A stretch of DNA of 64,000 nt, from NCBI RefSeq assembly GCF_046237015.1, contig NZ_JBJYIN010000003.1, positions 186,001 to 250,000 on the forward strand, given 5' to 3'. The DNA is from JBJYIN01 sp046237015 (lineage in GTDB: Bacteria > Pseudomonadota > Gammaproteobacteria > Enterobacterales > Enterobacteriaceae). The notes under the pieces are model-generated. The model was not told where the DNA came from. It did not search any database and saw only the letters and a list, made by a program, of their open reading frames with translations. Below, piece by piece: positions 26,214-34,932 of the stretch; the stretch's first letter is position 1; each line of letters begins with the position of its first letter. A program made the translations under genes and the position numbers.

Positions 26214-28412
26214 ATGACAACTGAAAGCAAGTGCCCATTTTCGGGCCACGGTAGCAAGCAACCGACTCACAGCAGCGGCACCTCAAATAATGATTGGTGG
26301 CCTAATCAACTGAATCTGAATATTTTGCACCAGCATTCCTCTCTATCCGACCCCATGGATAAAAATTTCAACTACACCGACGCCTTCAATAGCCTCGATT
26401 TAGCCGCGGTAAAACAAGATCTTCGAACGCTCATGAAGGACTCACAAGACTGGTGGCCAGCGGATTTCGGCCACTATGGTCCTTTGTTTATCCGTATGGC
26501 GTGGCACAGTGCCGGTACTTACCGCACGGGCGATGGTCGTGGCGGTGCCGGAGCAGGACAGCAGCGATTCGCCCCGCTGAATAGCTGGCCGGATAACGTC
26601 AATCTGGATAAGGCACGACGTTTATTGTGGCCAATCAAGCAGAAATATGGCAGTAATATTTCCTGGGCCGATTTGATGATCCTCGCTGGCAACGTCGCGC
26701 TCGAATCCATGGGATTCAAAACGTTTGGTTTTGCTGGTGGCCGCCCTGACGTCTGGGAACCCGAAGAGGATGTTTATTGGGGGTCAGAAACAACCTGGCT
26801 AGGCGGGGATAAACGCTATTCGGGTGAACGCGATCTTGAAAATCCACTGGCTGCCGTCCAAATGGGGCTGATTTATGTCAACCCTGAAGGTCCAAATGGC
26901 AACCCTGATCCTTTAGCCGCCGCCAAGGATATTCGTGAAACCTTCAAACGTATGGCGATGAACGACGAAGAAACCGTGGCATTGATTGCTGGCGGCCATA
27001 CCTTTGGTAAAACTCATGGAGCGGGCGATGCTGCGTTAGTCGGCCCCGAACCTGAAGCGGCAGCGCTTGAAGAACAAGGTCTGGGTTGGAAAAGCCGTTT
27101 TGGTAGTGGCAAAGGTGGCGATACCATCGGTAGCGGGCTGGAAGTGACCTGGACGCAAACACCGACCCGGTGGAATTACTATTTCTTTGATAACCTGTTC
27201 AATTATGAATGGGAACTGACCAAAAGTCCGGCCGGTGCTTACCAATGGCAACCAAAGGACGGTGCAGGAGCAGGAGCCATTCCTGACGCACATGACCCAA
27301 CAAAACGTCATGTCCCTACGATGTTGACAACCGACCTCTCTTTACGCGTAGACCCTATCTACGAAAAAATTTCTCGCCGCTTCTATGAAAATCCAGATGA
27401 ATTTGCGGATGCCTTCGCCCGTGCCTGGTTTAAGCTAACGCACCGTGATATGGGGCCACGTGTGCGTTACCTCGGTCCGGAAGTACCGGCAGAGATGTTA
27501 ATTTGGCAAGATCCTATCCCTGAGGTTAATCATGAATTAATCAACGATCAGGATATTGCCGAACTCAAAGAAAAAATCCTAGCGTCAGGCTTGTCGATCT
27601 CACAACTGGTGTCAACCGCCTGGGCATCAGCATCAACGTTTCGTGGTTCAGATAAACGAGGCGGATCAAACGGCGCTCGTATTCGCCTGTTGCCGCAAAA
27701 AGGTTGGGAGGCGAACCAACCCGGCCCATTGGCGCATGTGCTGAATACGCTGGAGGAAATTCAAAGCACGTTTAACCATGCCCAGAATGGAAACAAGCAA
27801 GTATCACTCGCCGATCTGATCGTGCTGGCGGGTTGCGCCGCCGTAGAACTGGCGGCAAAAAACGCGGGACATACTGTCACCGTCCCCTTTACGCCAGGCC
27901 GAATGGATGCCACCCAAGAACAAACTGATATCGAATCCTTTGACGTGCTGGAACCCGTTGCCGATGGTTTCCGCAACTATCTCAAGGCTCACTACCGCGT
28001 TGCGGCTGAAGTGTTATTAGTAGACAAAGCACAGTTGCTGACACTGAGCGCGCCGGAAATGACCGTGCTGCTAGGTGGATTGCGCGTATTGGATACGAAT
28101 GTTGGGCAAAGCCAGCACGGGGTATTCACCAAACGTCCACAGGTCCTGACTAACGACTTCTTTGTAAACTTGCTGGATATGGGGACAACATGGAAAGCAA
28201 CGGATACAGAGGGAACGTATGAGGGGCATGACCGTACAACAGGCGAACTCAAGTGGACAGCCAGCCGGGTCGACCTAATTTTCGGTTCGCATTCACAACT
28301 ACGCGCATTAGCAGAAGTCTATGCCAGTGCCGATGCTCAGGCCAGTTTTGTACAGGATTTTGTTAAAGTTTGGAACAAAGTCATGAACCTCGATCGTTTT
28401 GATCTGGCCTAG
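26214..28412 (+). CDS. katG: Catalase-peroxidase KatG
   Basis: A 732-residue haem catalase-peroxidase that destroys hydrogen peroxide. The N-terminal haem domain has the active-site Arg/Trp/His stretch IRMAWHSAGTYR, the covalent cross-link Tyr (QMGLIYVNPEGPNG) and Met (FKRMAMNDEETVALIAGGHTFGKTHGAG, which also holds the proximal His). The C-terminal half is the inactive duplicate domain. The ATG at 26214 follows AGGAAG; an upstream in-frame ATG at 26181 lacks a ribosome site. No signal peptide, so it is cytoplasmic. Confidence 0.97.
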   Translation: MTTESKCPFSGHGSKQPTHSSGTSNNDWWPNQLNLNILHQHSSLSDPMDKNFNYTDAFNSLDLAAVKQDLRTLMKDSQDWWPADFGHYGPLFIRMAWHSAGTYRTGDGRGGAGAGQQRFAPLNSWPDNVNLDKARRLLWPIKQKYGSNISWADLMILAGNVALESMGFKTFGFAGGRPDVWEPEEDVYWGSETTWLGGDKRYSGERDLENPLAAVQMGLIYVNPEGPNGNPDPLAAAKDIRETFKRMAMNDEETVALIAGGHTFGKTHGAGDAALVGPEPEAAALEEQGLGWKSRFGSGKGGDTIGSGLEVTWTQTPTRWNYYFFDNLFNYEWELTKSPAGAYQWQPKDGAGAGAIPDAHDPTKRHVPTMLTTDLSLRVDPIYEKISRRFYENPDEFADAFARAWFKLTHRDMGPRVRYLGPEVPAEMLIWQDPIPEVNHELINDQDIAELKEKILASGLSISQLVSTAWASASTFRGSDKRGGSNGARIRLLPQKGWEANQPGPLAHVLNTLEEIQSTFNHAQNGNKQVSLADLIVLAGCAAVELAAKNAGHTVTVPFTPGRMDATQEQTDIESFDVLEPVADGFRNYLKAHYRVAAEVLLVDKAQLLTLSAPEMTVLLGGLRVLDTNVGQSQHGVFTKRPQVLTNDFFVNLLDMGTTWKATDTEGTYEGHDRTTGELKWTASRVDLIFGSHSQLRALAEVYASADAQASFVQDFVKVWNKVMNLDRFDLA

Positions 28413-28428
28413 CAGAACATTCTCTCAT

Positions 28429-28455
28429 GGGCTGGCGGGATATCTCTGCCAGCCC
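28429..28455 (+). terminator. Hairpin after katG
   Basis: GGGCTGGC pairs with GCCAGCCC (8 bp, 11-base loop) 17 bases after the katG stop. No T tract follows. Confidence 0.5.
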
Positions 28456-28587
28456 GACACGTTTGCCATTCAGCCGCATAATGTTGACCTTCGTCACGGA
28501 GTGAATAAGCACCACACTCAATGCGATATTAAAAACAAGGCAGGATTCATCACCGAACATTTCCTTTGCATCACATTGCCTTATTTT

Positions 28588-28610
28588 GTTATGTTATTAC
28601 ATATCAAATT
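28588..28610. promoter_or_regulatory. Candidate Zur box over the promoter of the ABC/MFS operon
   Basis: The core ATGTTATTACAT is a near-perfect palindrome. Against the gammaproteobacterial Zur consensus recalled as GAAATGTTATA-N-TATAACATTTC, about 14 of 22 fixed positions match. A plausible promoter, TTGTTA at 28586 and TTATAT at 28609 with 17-base spacing, has its spacer fully covered by the box, so bound Zur would block RNA polymerase. The operon start is 22 bases downstream. Confidence 0.55.
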
Positions 28611-28631
28611 ATATCGATGGCATAAGTAAGC

Positions 28632-29447
28632 ATGACCAGCAGGAACAGACAACAGGATGCGGTATTGCGCATAGATAACCTGAGTTTGTCTATCAATGGC
28701 AGTATCAAAATCGATCATGTCAGTTTCTCTTTACATGCGGGTGAACGAGTCTGTCTGCTTGGTGCCTCCGGCTCGGGTAAATCACTCACGGCTAAAGCCG
28801 TTATTGGTACACCACCACCCCATAGCCAGCTTGATGGGAAAATTTGGGTAAACGGCGAAGACATCACCCACCGACACGTCTTATTTCGTCCGGCATCATG
28901 CCTGGTTTCTGCCATCTTCCAGGATTCGGCTACCGCACTGAATCCCCTAATGCCACTAGGAAAACAACTCTCATTAGCGTTAGGGGCTTCAACAACGGAT
29001 GAATTGGCAACGTTGTTAGAAGCAATGGGGTTAGCCGATATCCCAAACCTGCTGCAACGCTTTCCTGCCGAGCTTTCCGGAGGGCAACGACAGCGCATCT
29101 GTATTACGCTGGCGCTACTTGGTAAACCACGATTGCTGGTTGCAGATGAGCCAACAACAGCGCTTGATGTCGTGACCCAGCAGCACGTTCTCCAGGTGCT
29201 ACAAGACAAGTGCGCCACGCCAACGGCGCCTGCGCTACTGTTTATCACTCATGATATTGCCGTGGCGGCCCAATTATGTGAGCGTGGGCTCGTGATGGAG
29301 AATGGTCGGGTGATTGAATCCGGTAGCATGATCCAGCTTCTGAATTCACCGCGACACCCTTACACTCAACGTCTGGTCAATGCCGCCCGCCGCGCCAGCG
29401 CACTCCTGCCAAGACAAACAAAACAACAAGGGGCGCTTGCCGGATGA
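28632..29447 (+). CDS. ABC transporter ATPase, oligopeptide/nickel/metallophore type (DppD/NikD-like)
   Basis: A 271-residue nucleotide-binding subunit with Walker A GASGSGKS, signature LSGGQRQRI, Walker B LLVADEPTTALD and the switch His in FITHDIAVAAQL. HPYTQRLV at the C-terminus marks the peptide/nickel class. It is the first gene of a five-gene operon (ATPase, ATPase, MFS, binding protein, permease); its stop overlaps the next start by 4 bases. The Zur-like box just upstream suggests control by zinc. Closest functional parallels are the CntD/CntF pair for staphylopine; the actual substrate is unproven. Confidence 0.88.
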   Translation: MTSRNRQQDAVLRIDNLSLSINGSIKIDHVSFSLHAGERVCLLGASGSGKSLTAKAVIGTPPPHSQLDGKIWVNGEDITHRHVLFRPASCLVSAIFQDSATALNPLMPLGKQLSLALGASTTDELATLLEAMGLADIPNLLQRFPAELSGGQRQRICITLALLGKPRLLVADEPTTALDVVTQQHVLQVLQDKCATPTAPALLFITHDIAVAAQLCERGLVMENGRVIESGSMIQLLNSPRHPYTQRLVNAARRASALLPRQTKQQGALAG

Positions 29448-30265
29448 GTCGCCATCTACACGTTGTGTCATCACCGTTTTTAAGCATGAATCAGGTAAGC
29501 CGTTATCGGCGACACTCGCGCTTACCCTGGCGAAAAACCGAACCTGCCATCCCCATTTTTGCCGATCTCTCGTTACATCTGCAACGCAATGAACGCGTTG
29601 GTCTGGTTGGTGCTTCTGGCTGTGGCAAATCGACCTTGCTACGTACCTTGCTGGCGCTAGAAGCGGCAGAGAGTGGCACACTGTATTGCGATGGTCATCT
29701 CATTCGTCCCGGATCGGTCAATTCACTCCTTTGGTATCGCCGCCGGGTACAATTTATTCCACAGGATCCTGCTGGCTCGCTGGCACCACATCAACGCGTA
29801 AGAACATTAATCGCCGAGCCGTTAAAACGGCTTCGACCCGGTGAATACAGTTTGTCACGCGTGCGTGAAGTCCTGGAACAAGTCGGTCTGCATCAGGATC
29901 TGCTGGAAAGCTTCGCCGGTCATCTATCAGGTGGTCAGGCGCAACGCGTCGCGATGGCCAGAGCGTTGGTGACGCGCCCTGACTTTCTGGTCGCCGATGA
30001 ACCCGTCAGCGGATTGGATTTACCCTTGCGTGAACAGATAAAAGCGTTGCTCATGCAAGTTACCTCACAAAATAATATGGGCCTATTGATGGTGTCACAC
30101 GATATATCAATGGTGGCAGGCTTGTGCGAACGCATGCTGGTCATGGAAGGTGGGCAGATCATTGAAGATCGTCCCACCGTGGAGGTATTAGCCTCACCGC
30201 AACAGCCTCATACCGCCCAGCTATTACACGCCATTCCAACACTATCAACGTGCTTTAACGGATAA
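29444..30265 (+). CDS. ABC transporter ATPase, oligopeptide/nickel/metallophore type (DppF/NikE-like)
   Basis: The second 273-residue ATPase of the importer. Walker A GASGCGKST, Q-loop FIPQDPAGSLAPHQRV, signature LSGGQAQRV and Walker B FLVADEPVSGLD are intact. The Q-loop form is typical of DppF/NikE partners. The ATG overlaps the end of the first ATPase by 4 bases, and the MFS gene follows after 6 bases. Confidence 0.88.
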   Translation: MSRHLHVVSSPFLSMNQVSRYRRHSRLPWRKTEPAIPIFADLSLHLQRNERVGLVGASGCGKSTLLRTLLALEAAESGTLYCDGHLIRPGSVNSLLWYRRRVQFIPQDPAGSLAPHQRVRTLIAEPLKRLRPGEYSLSRVREVLEQVGLHQDLLESFAGHLSGGQAQRVAMARALVTRPDFLVADEPVSGLDLPLREQIKALLMQVTSQNNMGLLMVSHDISMVAGLCERMLVMEGGQIIEDRPTVEVLASPQQPHTAQLLHAIPTLSTCFNG

Positions 30266-30271
30266 TTATTT

Positions 30272-31516
30272 ATGTCAGACACCCTTATTGACCGCGCTTC
30301 ACGGCCTTATCCGCCGTTGTTACTGGGCAGTCAGCTCGTTTTCAATATTGGTTTTTATGCCGTCGTCCCTTTTCTGGCACTCTTTCTACGTGAAGATATG
30401 TTGCTTTCTGGGTGGGCAATCGGCCTGGTTATCGGGTTGAGAACCTTTTCGCAACAGGGCATGTTTTTAGTTGGGGGAGCACTGGCCGATCGTTTTGGTG
30501 CTCGTCGCGTCATCTTGTTGGGCTGTGTGGTACGGATCCTCGGTTATCTGCTGCTGGCGCTGGGCACCACGCTGTGGCCGATTATACTCGGCGCTTGCCT
30601 GACCGGCATTGGCGGAGCATTGTTCTCACCCGCGATTGAAGCATTGATGGCACAGGCCGGCACGCAAAGCGAAAAAGAGGGGAAACGTAGTCGCTCAGAA
30701 TGGTTTGCCCTGTTCGCCATTTGCGGTGAACTAGGCGCGGTGCTCGGGCCGCTATTAGGATCGCTGTTGGCTGGATACGGTTTCCAACGCGTTGCACTGG
30801 CTGGCGCGGGCGTATTTTTACTGGCGCTATTCATTCTCTTTTTCAGCCTGCCCGCCACACAGCGCCAGCCCGGAGAGTTACATATCGCTCCTTGGTGGCA
30901 AACATTCCGTCAGCGTCGTTTTGTCGCATTCATTGTCGCCTATAGCGCCTATTTATTCAGCTATAACCAGCTTTACCTGGCTCTGCCAGTTGAACTGCAT
31001 CGGGCCGGTGGTAGCGAAAAGGACCTTGGTCCCTTATTTGTGCTGGCATCAGTCTTGGTGATTGGTTTGCAATTACCGCTGGCACGTTTTGCCCGTCACC
31101 ACGGCGCAGCTCGTATTCTGCCATTAGGTTTTTCACTATTAGCCGCCTCGTTTATCAGCGTCGCATTATTTGCCCACATCACGCCGCCAGAAGGCTGGCA
31201 ACGCCTTTTACCCGCGGTATCGCTGATCACACTGTTGACACTGGGACAAATGCTAATCGTCCCTGTCGGCATGGATCTTATCCCCCGTTTTGCTCAACAC
31301 CGTAACCTCGGTGCCCATTACGGCGCACTTGCCTCTATGGGCGGCGTAACGGTTCTGGTCGGCAACTTTTTGCTCGGCGGACAGCTCGATCGGGCACTTA
31401 TCCCGTCACCTCAGGCCGCCATTCCGTGGCTTCTGTTAGCCGCGGTACCACTGTGTAGTGCGATCGCCATGGTGCTCATTTGCCGACCGCTGACTTCTAC
31501 CCCATTAGACGAATAA
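30272..31516 (+). CDS. MFS transporter within the metallophore-like operon
   Basis: A 414-residue 12-helix major facilitator protein. The loop 2-3 motif appears as GGALADRFGARRVIL and the loop 8-9 region as RFARHHGAARILPLG. Placing an MFS exporter among nickel/opine-type ABC genes is also seen in staphylopine cnt loci, where CntE exports the metallophore. Here no nicotianamine-synthase or opine-dehydrogenase gene is near, so it could export a ligand made elsewhere or recycle a stripped one. The substrate is unknown. Confidence 0.85.
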   Translation: MSDTLIDRASRPYPPLLLGSQLVFNIGFYAVVPFLALFLREDMLLSGWAIGLVIGLRTFSQQGMFLVGGALADRFGARRVILLGCVVRILGYLLLALGTTLWPIILGACLTGIGGALFSPAIEALMAQAGTQSEKEGKRSRSEWFALFAICGELGAVLGPLLGSLLAGYGFQRVALAGAGVFLLALFILFFSLPATQRQPGELHIAPWWQTFRQRRFVAFIVAYSAYLFSYNQLYLALPVELHRAGGSEKDLGPLFVLASVLVIGLQLPLARFARHHGAARILPLGFSLLAASFISVALFAHITPPEGWQRLLPAVSLITLLTLGQMLIVPVGMDLIPRFAQHRNLGAHYGALASMGGVTVLVGNFLLGGQLDRALIPSPQAAIPWLLLAAVPLCSAIAMVLICRPLTSTPLDE

Positions 31517-31526
31517 GGACAGTCCA

Positions 31527-33044
31527 ATGAACATGCGCGTTTCCCTCAGCCCTATTTCCTGCTTGCTCCCTGCCGTACTGCTACTGTCGGGTTGTTTCAA
31601 TGAGCCGGATGATAAGCAGCCTGCTGCAAGCGACAGCCGAATCAAGCTCGCAATGTTACAACCACCACGTTCTGGCCTGACTCCGCTCAGCGACGATGCA
31701 TTCAAGCTGTCTCGCTGGAGCATGGCGGAAACGCTGGTCGTTCTCGATCCAATTGGTGAAACGCAACCTGCGCTGGCTACCCGATGGCAACCTATTGATG
31801 ACCGTTCCTGGCGTTTTGAACTGCGCCCTAACGTCCATTTTCACGATAACACTACGCTAACCGCTGCGACGGTAGTCAATGCGCTGACGGTTGCCGCCAA
31901 TGCCGCGCCCAAACCTCGTATTCTGGATGGTGTCCAATTGACCGTCGTCGCCGACGGCGATAATGCGGTGATCGTATCCACGGCGACACCCGATCCATTA
32001 CTGCCACAACGACTGTCGAGCCCACAGTTGGCGATATTATCCAGCGCTGCCTATGGCAAAAATGGTGTAGTGAACCCGATCAACGCAGGAAGCGGTCCGT
32101 TTGTTTTACGTAGTGTCAACGGTACCAGCAGTGCAACACTGGATCGATTCGATGGCTATTGGGGTGAAAAAGCACAGGCCAGCGGTATTGATGTTAACTT
32201 CGTACCCGATGGCCCCGCTCGCGCCGCCGCGTTACGTACCGGCACTGCCGATATCGTCGAAGCAATTCCGGTGTCACAAGCGCCACTACTGGATCAAGCA
32301 CTTATTCATGAAGTGCCCATGCCACGGACCAACACGCTCTATCTCAATACCCGCGACGGCGTCATGGCCGATCCGGCAATGCGTGCCGCCGTGCGTGATG
32401 CGCTCAACCGCCAACAGTTGGTGGATAATGTCTATGAGAAACGTGCCGATGTCGCCCAAGGGTTATTGGGCCCCGCGTTACCATGGGCTGCATCACTACG
32501 CCAACCAGTCAGCCAACCACAACAGGCCATCGCACCAAATGGCGCGAGCATCACGCTGGCAACATTCAGCGACCGTGCCGAACTACCTGAAGTCGCGGTT
32601 TATCTGGCTCAGCAGTTGACTGCGGCTGGCTTTACCGTAAAACAGGTCGTCCGTGAATATTCGCAAATAGAATCTGACGCTCTGGCTGGCAAGTTTGACG
32701 CGTTTATTTTATCCCGCGCGACCGTTCTGGACTCCGGCGATCCCGTTGCTTATCTCTACAGCGATTTCTCCTGCGAAGGGTCGTTTAATATCGCACAGTT
32801 GTGCCGACCGGAAATCGATCAAGCATTACAACAGGCCGCGGCGATTCCCGCGGGAAATGAACGTCGTCAAGCCATCATGCGGGCAGAAAACCTGATTCTG
32901 GCCAGCGATGCCGCCATTCCCATGTTGCATGAGCGAGTCATTCAAGGAGAAAGCGCCCAAATACAAGGTGCTCTGCGCGATCCACGTGAGCGCGTTTTGA
33001 TTAATGCCACCACCAAGCTGGCGACAGGAAATACAACACCATAA
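31527..33044 (+). CDS. Family 5 substrate-binding lipoprotein (peptide/nickel/metallophore type)
   Basis: A 505-residue extracytoplasmic binding protein. It has a lipoprotein signal with lipobox LLLSGC (Cys24), so it is probably anchored to a membrane. The body shows the family 5 stretches WSMAETLVVLD, WRFELRPNVHFHDNTTLTA and AMRAAVRDALNRQQLVDNVYE, as in DppA, NikA and CntA. It delivers the substrate to the fused permease, whose start overlaps its stop by 1 base. A GGA ribosome site lies about 9 bases before the ATG. Confidence 0.87.
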   Translation: MNMRVSLSPISCLLPAVLLLSGCFNEPDDKQPAASDSRIKLAMLQPPRSGLTPLSDDAFKLSRWSMAETLVVLDPIGETQPALATRWQPIDDRSWRFELRPNVHFHDNTTLTAATVVNALTVAANAAPKPRILDGVQLTVVADGDNAVIVSTATPDPLLPQRLSSPQLAILSSAAYGKNGVVNPINAGSGPFVLRSVNGTSSATLDRFDGYWGEKAQASGIDVNFVPDGPARAAALRTGTADIVEAIPVSQAPLLDQALIHEVPMPRTNTLYLNTRDGVMADPAMRAAVRDALNRQQLVDNVYEKRADVAQGLLGPALPWAASLRQPVSQPQQAIAPNGASITLATFSDRAELPEVAVYLAQQLTAAGFTVKQVVREYSQIESDALAGKFDAFILSRATVLDSGDPVAYLYSDFSCEGSFNIAQLCRPEIDQALQQAAAIPAGNERRQAIMRAENLILASDAAIPMLHERVIQGESAQIQGALRDPRERVLINATTKLATGNTTP

Positions 33045-34822
33045 TGAGTGAATCGCTGTATTGCCGCACCTGCGCCACCGTTGGCCGACAACGTTACTAT
33101 CGCTACGGTGTTCTAATTCCGCTGGTTTCACGCCTGCTGACGCTGTTGGCAATTATCATGCTGATAGGCATGCTGCCGTGGTTATCTGGTCAGGATCCAG
33201 CATTGACGTTATTACGCGCCCGTTCTGGCGATCAGGAAGCCACTGCGGAAACGTTAAACGCCATTCGACAATCGCTGGGGCTGGATCGCGGGCCGGTGCA
33301 TTTATTACTGGACTGGCTAAGCGGATTGTTACGCGGTGACGCAGGAAACTCATGGGTGTCGGGGCGTCCAGTGTTGCCCGGCATGTTACAAGCCACCGGC
33401 GTTTCGCTGACGTTAATGTTTTCATCAGCATTAGTCGCCTTTTCACTGGCGACCACGCTGTGTGCCACCACGTTTATAAAAGGTTTATACGGTCAGTCTC
33501 ACCGTTCCAGTGGTTTATTTGCCGCGCTGTTTACGGCTCTACCGGAGTTTTTACTCGCGTCCTTTTTATTGATTATTGGTGCCGTCTGGCTCCAGTGGTT
33601 CCCGCCTTATGGCTGGCAAGGGCTGCACTATGTCGTGCTCCCTTCGCTGGCATTAGGTATTCCTGCGGGAGGATATTTAGGGCGTATCATCGCCGATGCG
33701 CTGTCAGCGACATTCAGTGAAAATTGGCTGACGACTTGGCGTGTCGCAGGCATTCGTCGCCATCATATTGCATTAGCCGTGCTGAAACGCACATTGCCCA
33801 GCGTAATGCCATTAGTCGGGCTGGTGTTGGTTTCGCTGACGGGTGGTGCCATTGCGGTAGAAAAAGTTTTCGCCATTCCTGGATTAGGCCGCGCGACGCT
33901 TGGCGCAGCCGCCGCTCAGGATTTACCGGCGCTTCAGGTGGGCATATTAATTTTACTGTTGATCGCCGCCATAGCAGGCATGGCAGCCGGTGCCATCCGT
34001 TTGTTGATTCTGGGAAATGCACTACACAGCGGCGCGATGCCGATTCCCGAAGAAAACCGAATGACGACATCTCGCTATGCCATCTGGCTACCGCTGCTCT
34101 GCTTAGTGCTGTTAGTTATCCTGCTCATCAGCGGACTTCCGCGCGATCCCTACACGTCGGCGTTTCTCCGCTTACAGCCGCCGTCATTTGAACTCCCCTT
34201 TGGCGCAGACGCAATGGGACGCGATTTATTAGCCCGTGTCGCACACGGAACGCTCAATACCTGCCTTCTCGCCCTGCTGGTATCGTTAGCCTGTCTGGCA
34301 ATTGGCCTATTGGTCGGACTTTTTCCGCGTTGGTTTACCGGCCCGATTGAAGTGACTAACGCTTTGCCTCCAGTTATTTCTGGTTTACTGGTTGCGGCCA
34401 TTAATGGCCCGACAGCAATGGGGGCAGCAATCGCAGTTATCGCCGTCAGTTGGGCCCCCCTTGCCGCCCATACCGCCGCACTGGTCATCGAAATCAAGGC
34501 TCGCCCCTATGTTTGTCAATTGCCGATGCTGGGTGTTGGCCCCATTCGTTGCAGCTTGTTTTACGTCCTGCCAGCATTGATTGGCCCACTCTTTCGCCAT
34601 GCCATGCTACGGCTCCCAGGCATCGCACTGGCACTGGCATCGCTGGGATTTTTAGGATTGGGCGCATCGCCCCCGACGCCCGAATGGGGTCGAGTGCTCG
34701 CGGAAGGGATGCCCTATATCGAACGCGCATTCTGGGGCGTACTGGTGCCTGCCGCCGCGTTAGGCATTTTGTCAATTCTGGCGGTTAGCGCGGCCAATCT
34801 TTCGGGTCGTCAGAAACGATAA
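33044..34822 (+). CDS. Fused two-domain ABC permease (DppB-DppC type)
   Basis: A 592-residue inner-membrane protein joining two permease domains usually made as separate proteins. Residues about 1-325 form a DppB/NikB-like domain with the ATPase-contact EAA loop WRVAGIRRHHIALAVLKRTLPS. A short linker near MPIPEENRMTTSR (about 333-345) leads to a DppC/NikC-like domain (about 346-592) with FELPFGADAMGRDLLARV and its own EAA loop. Both halves are in one frame with no stop, so this is a real fusion and not a sequencing frameshift. It is the last gene of the operon. Confidence 0.88.
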   Translation: MSESLYCRTCATVGRQRYYRYGVLIPLVSRLLTLLAIIMLIGMLPWLSGQDPALTLLRARSGDQEATAETLNAIRQSLGLDRGPVHLLLDWLSGLLRGDAGNSWVSGRPVLPGMLQATGVSLTLMFSSALVAFSLATTLCATTFIKGLYGQSHRSSGLFAALFTALPEFLLASFLLIIGAVWLQWFPPYGWQGLHYVVLPSLALGIPAGGYLGRIIADALSATFSENWLTTWRVAGIRRHHIALAVLKRTLPSVMPLVGLVLVSLTGGAIAVEKVFAIPGLGRATLGAAAAQDLPALQVGILILLLIAAIAGMAAGAIRLLILGNALHSGAMPIPEENRMTTSRYAIWLPLLCLVLLVILLISGLPRDPYTSAFLRLQPPSFELPFGADAMGRDLLARVAHGTLNTCLLALLVSLACLAIGLLVGLFPRWFTGPIEVTNALPPVISGLLVAAINGPTAMGAAIAVIAVSWAPLAAHTAALVIEIKARPYVCQLPMLGVGPIRCSLFYVLPALIGPLFRHAMLRLPGIALALASLGFLGLGASPPTPEWGRVLAEGMPYIERAFWGVLVPAAALGILSILAVSAANLSGRQKR

Positions 34823-34873
34823 GCCGTTTATACTTCTCCTTATTGCACATTGACTGATATCTTCAGTTAGCCT

Positions 34874-34897
34874 GTTGCGTGATAGGGTTATCGCAAC
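34874..34897. promoter_or_regulatory. Inverted repeat upstream of amn
   Basis: GTTGCG, TGATAGGGTTAT, CGCAAC: outer arms pair perfectly and GATA/TATC pair inside. It ends 35 bases before the amn start. It could be an operator or a leader hairpin; it does not match the PurR or Zur consensus. Confidence 0.35.
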
Positions 34898-34932
34898 ACG
34901 TAATAAGATCATAAATGTACGAAGGAGAAAAC

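Noticed and set aside
33724..34191. A 155-codon ORF inside the fused permease gene
   Set aside because: Out-of-frame shadow of a long coding region; the permease frame has the membrane and EAA signals.
33044..34822. A sequencing frameshift joining two permease genes
   Set aside because: Both halves are in the same frame with no interrupted codon and a natural linker, so a real fusion is more likely.
34874..34897. A Zur or PurR operator for amn
   Set aside because: The inverted repeat does not match either consensus, so it is listed only as an unassigned dyad.
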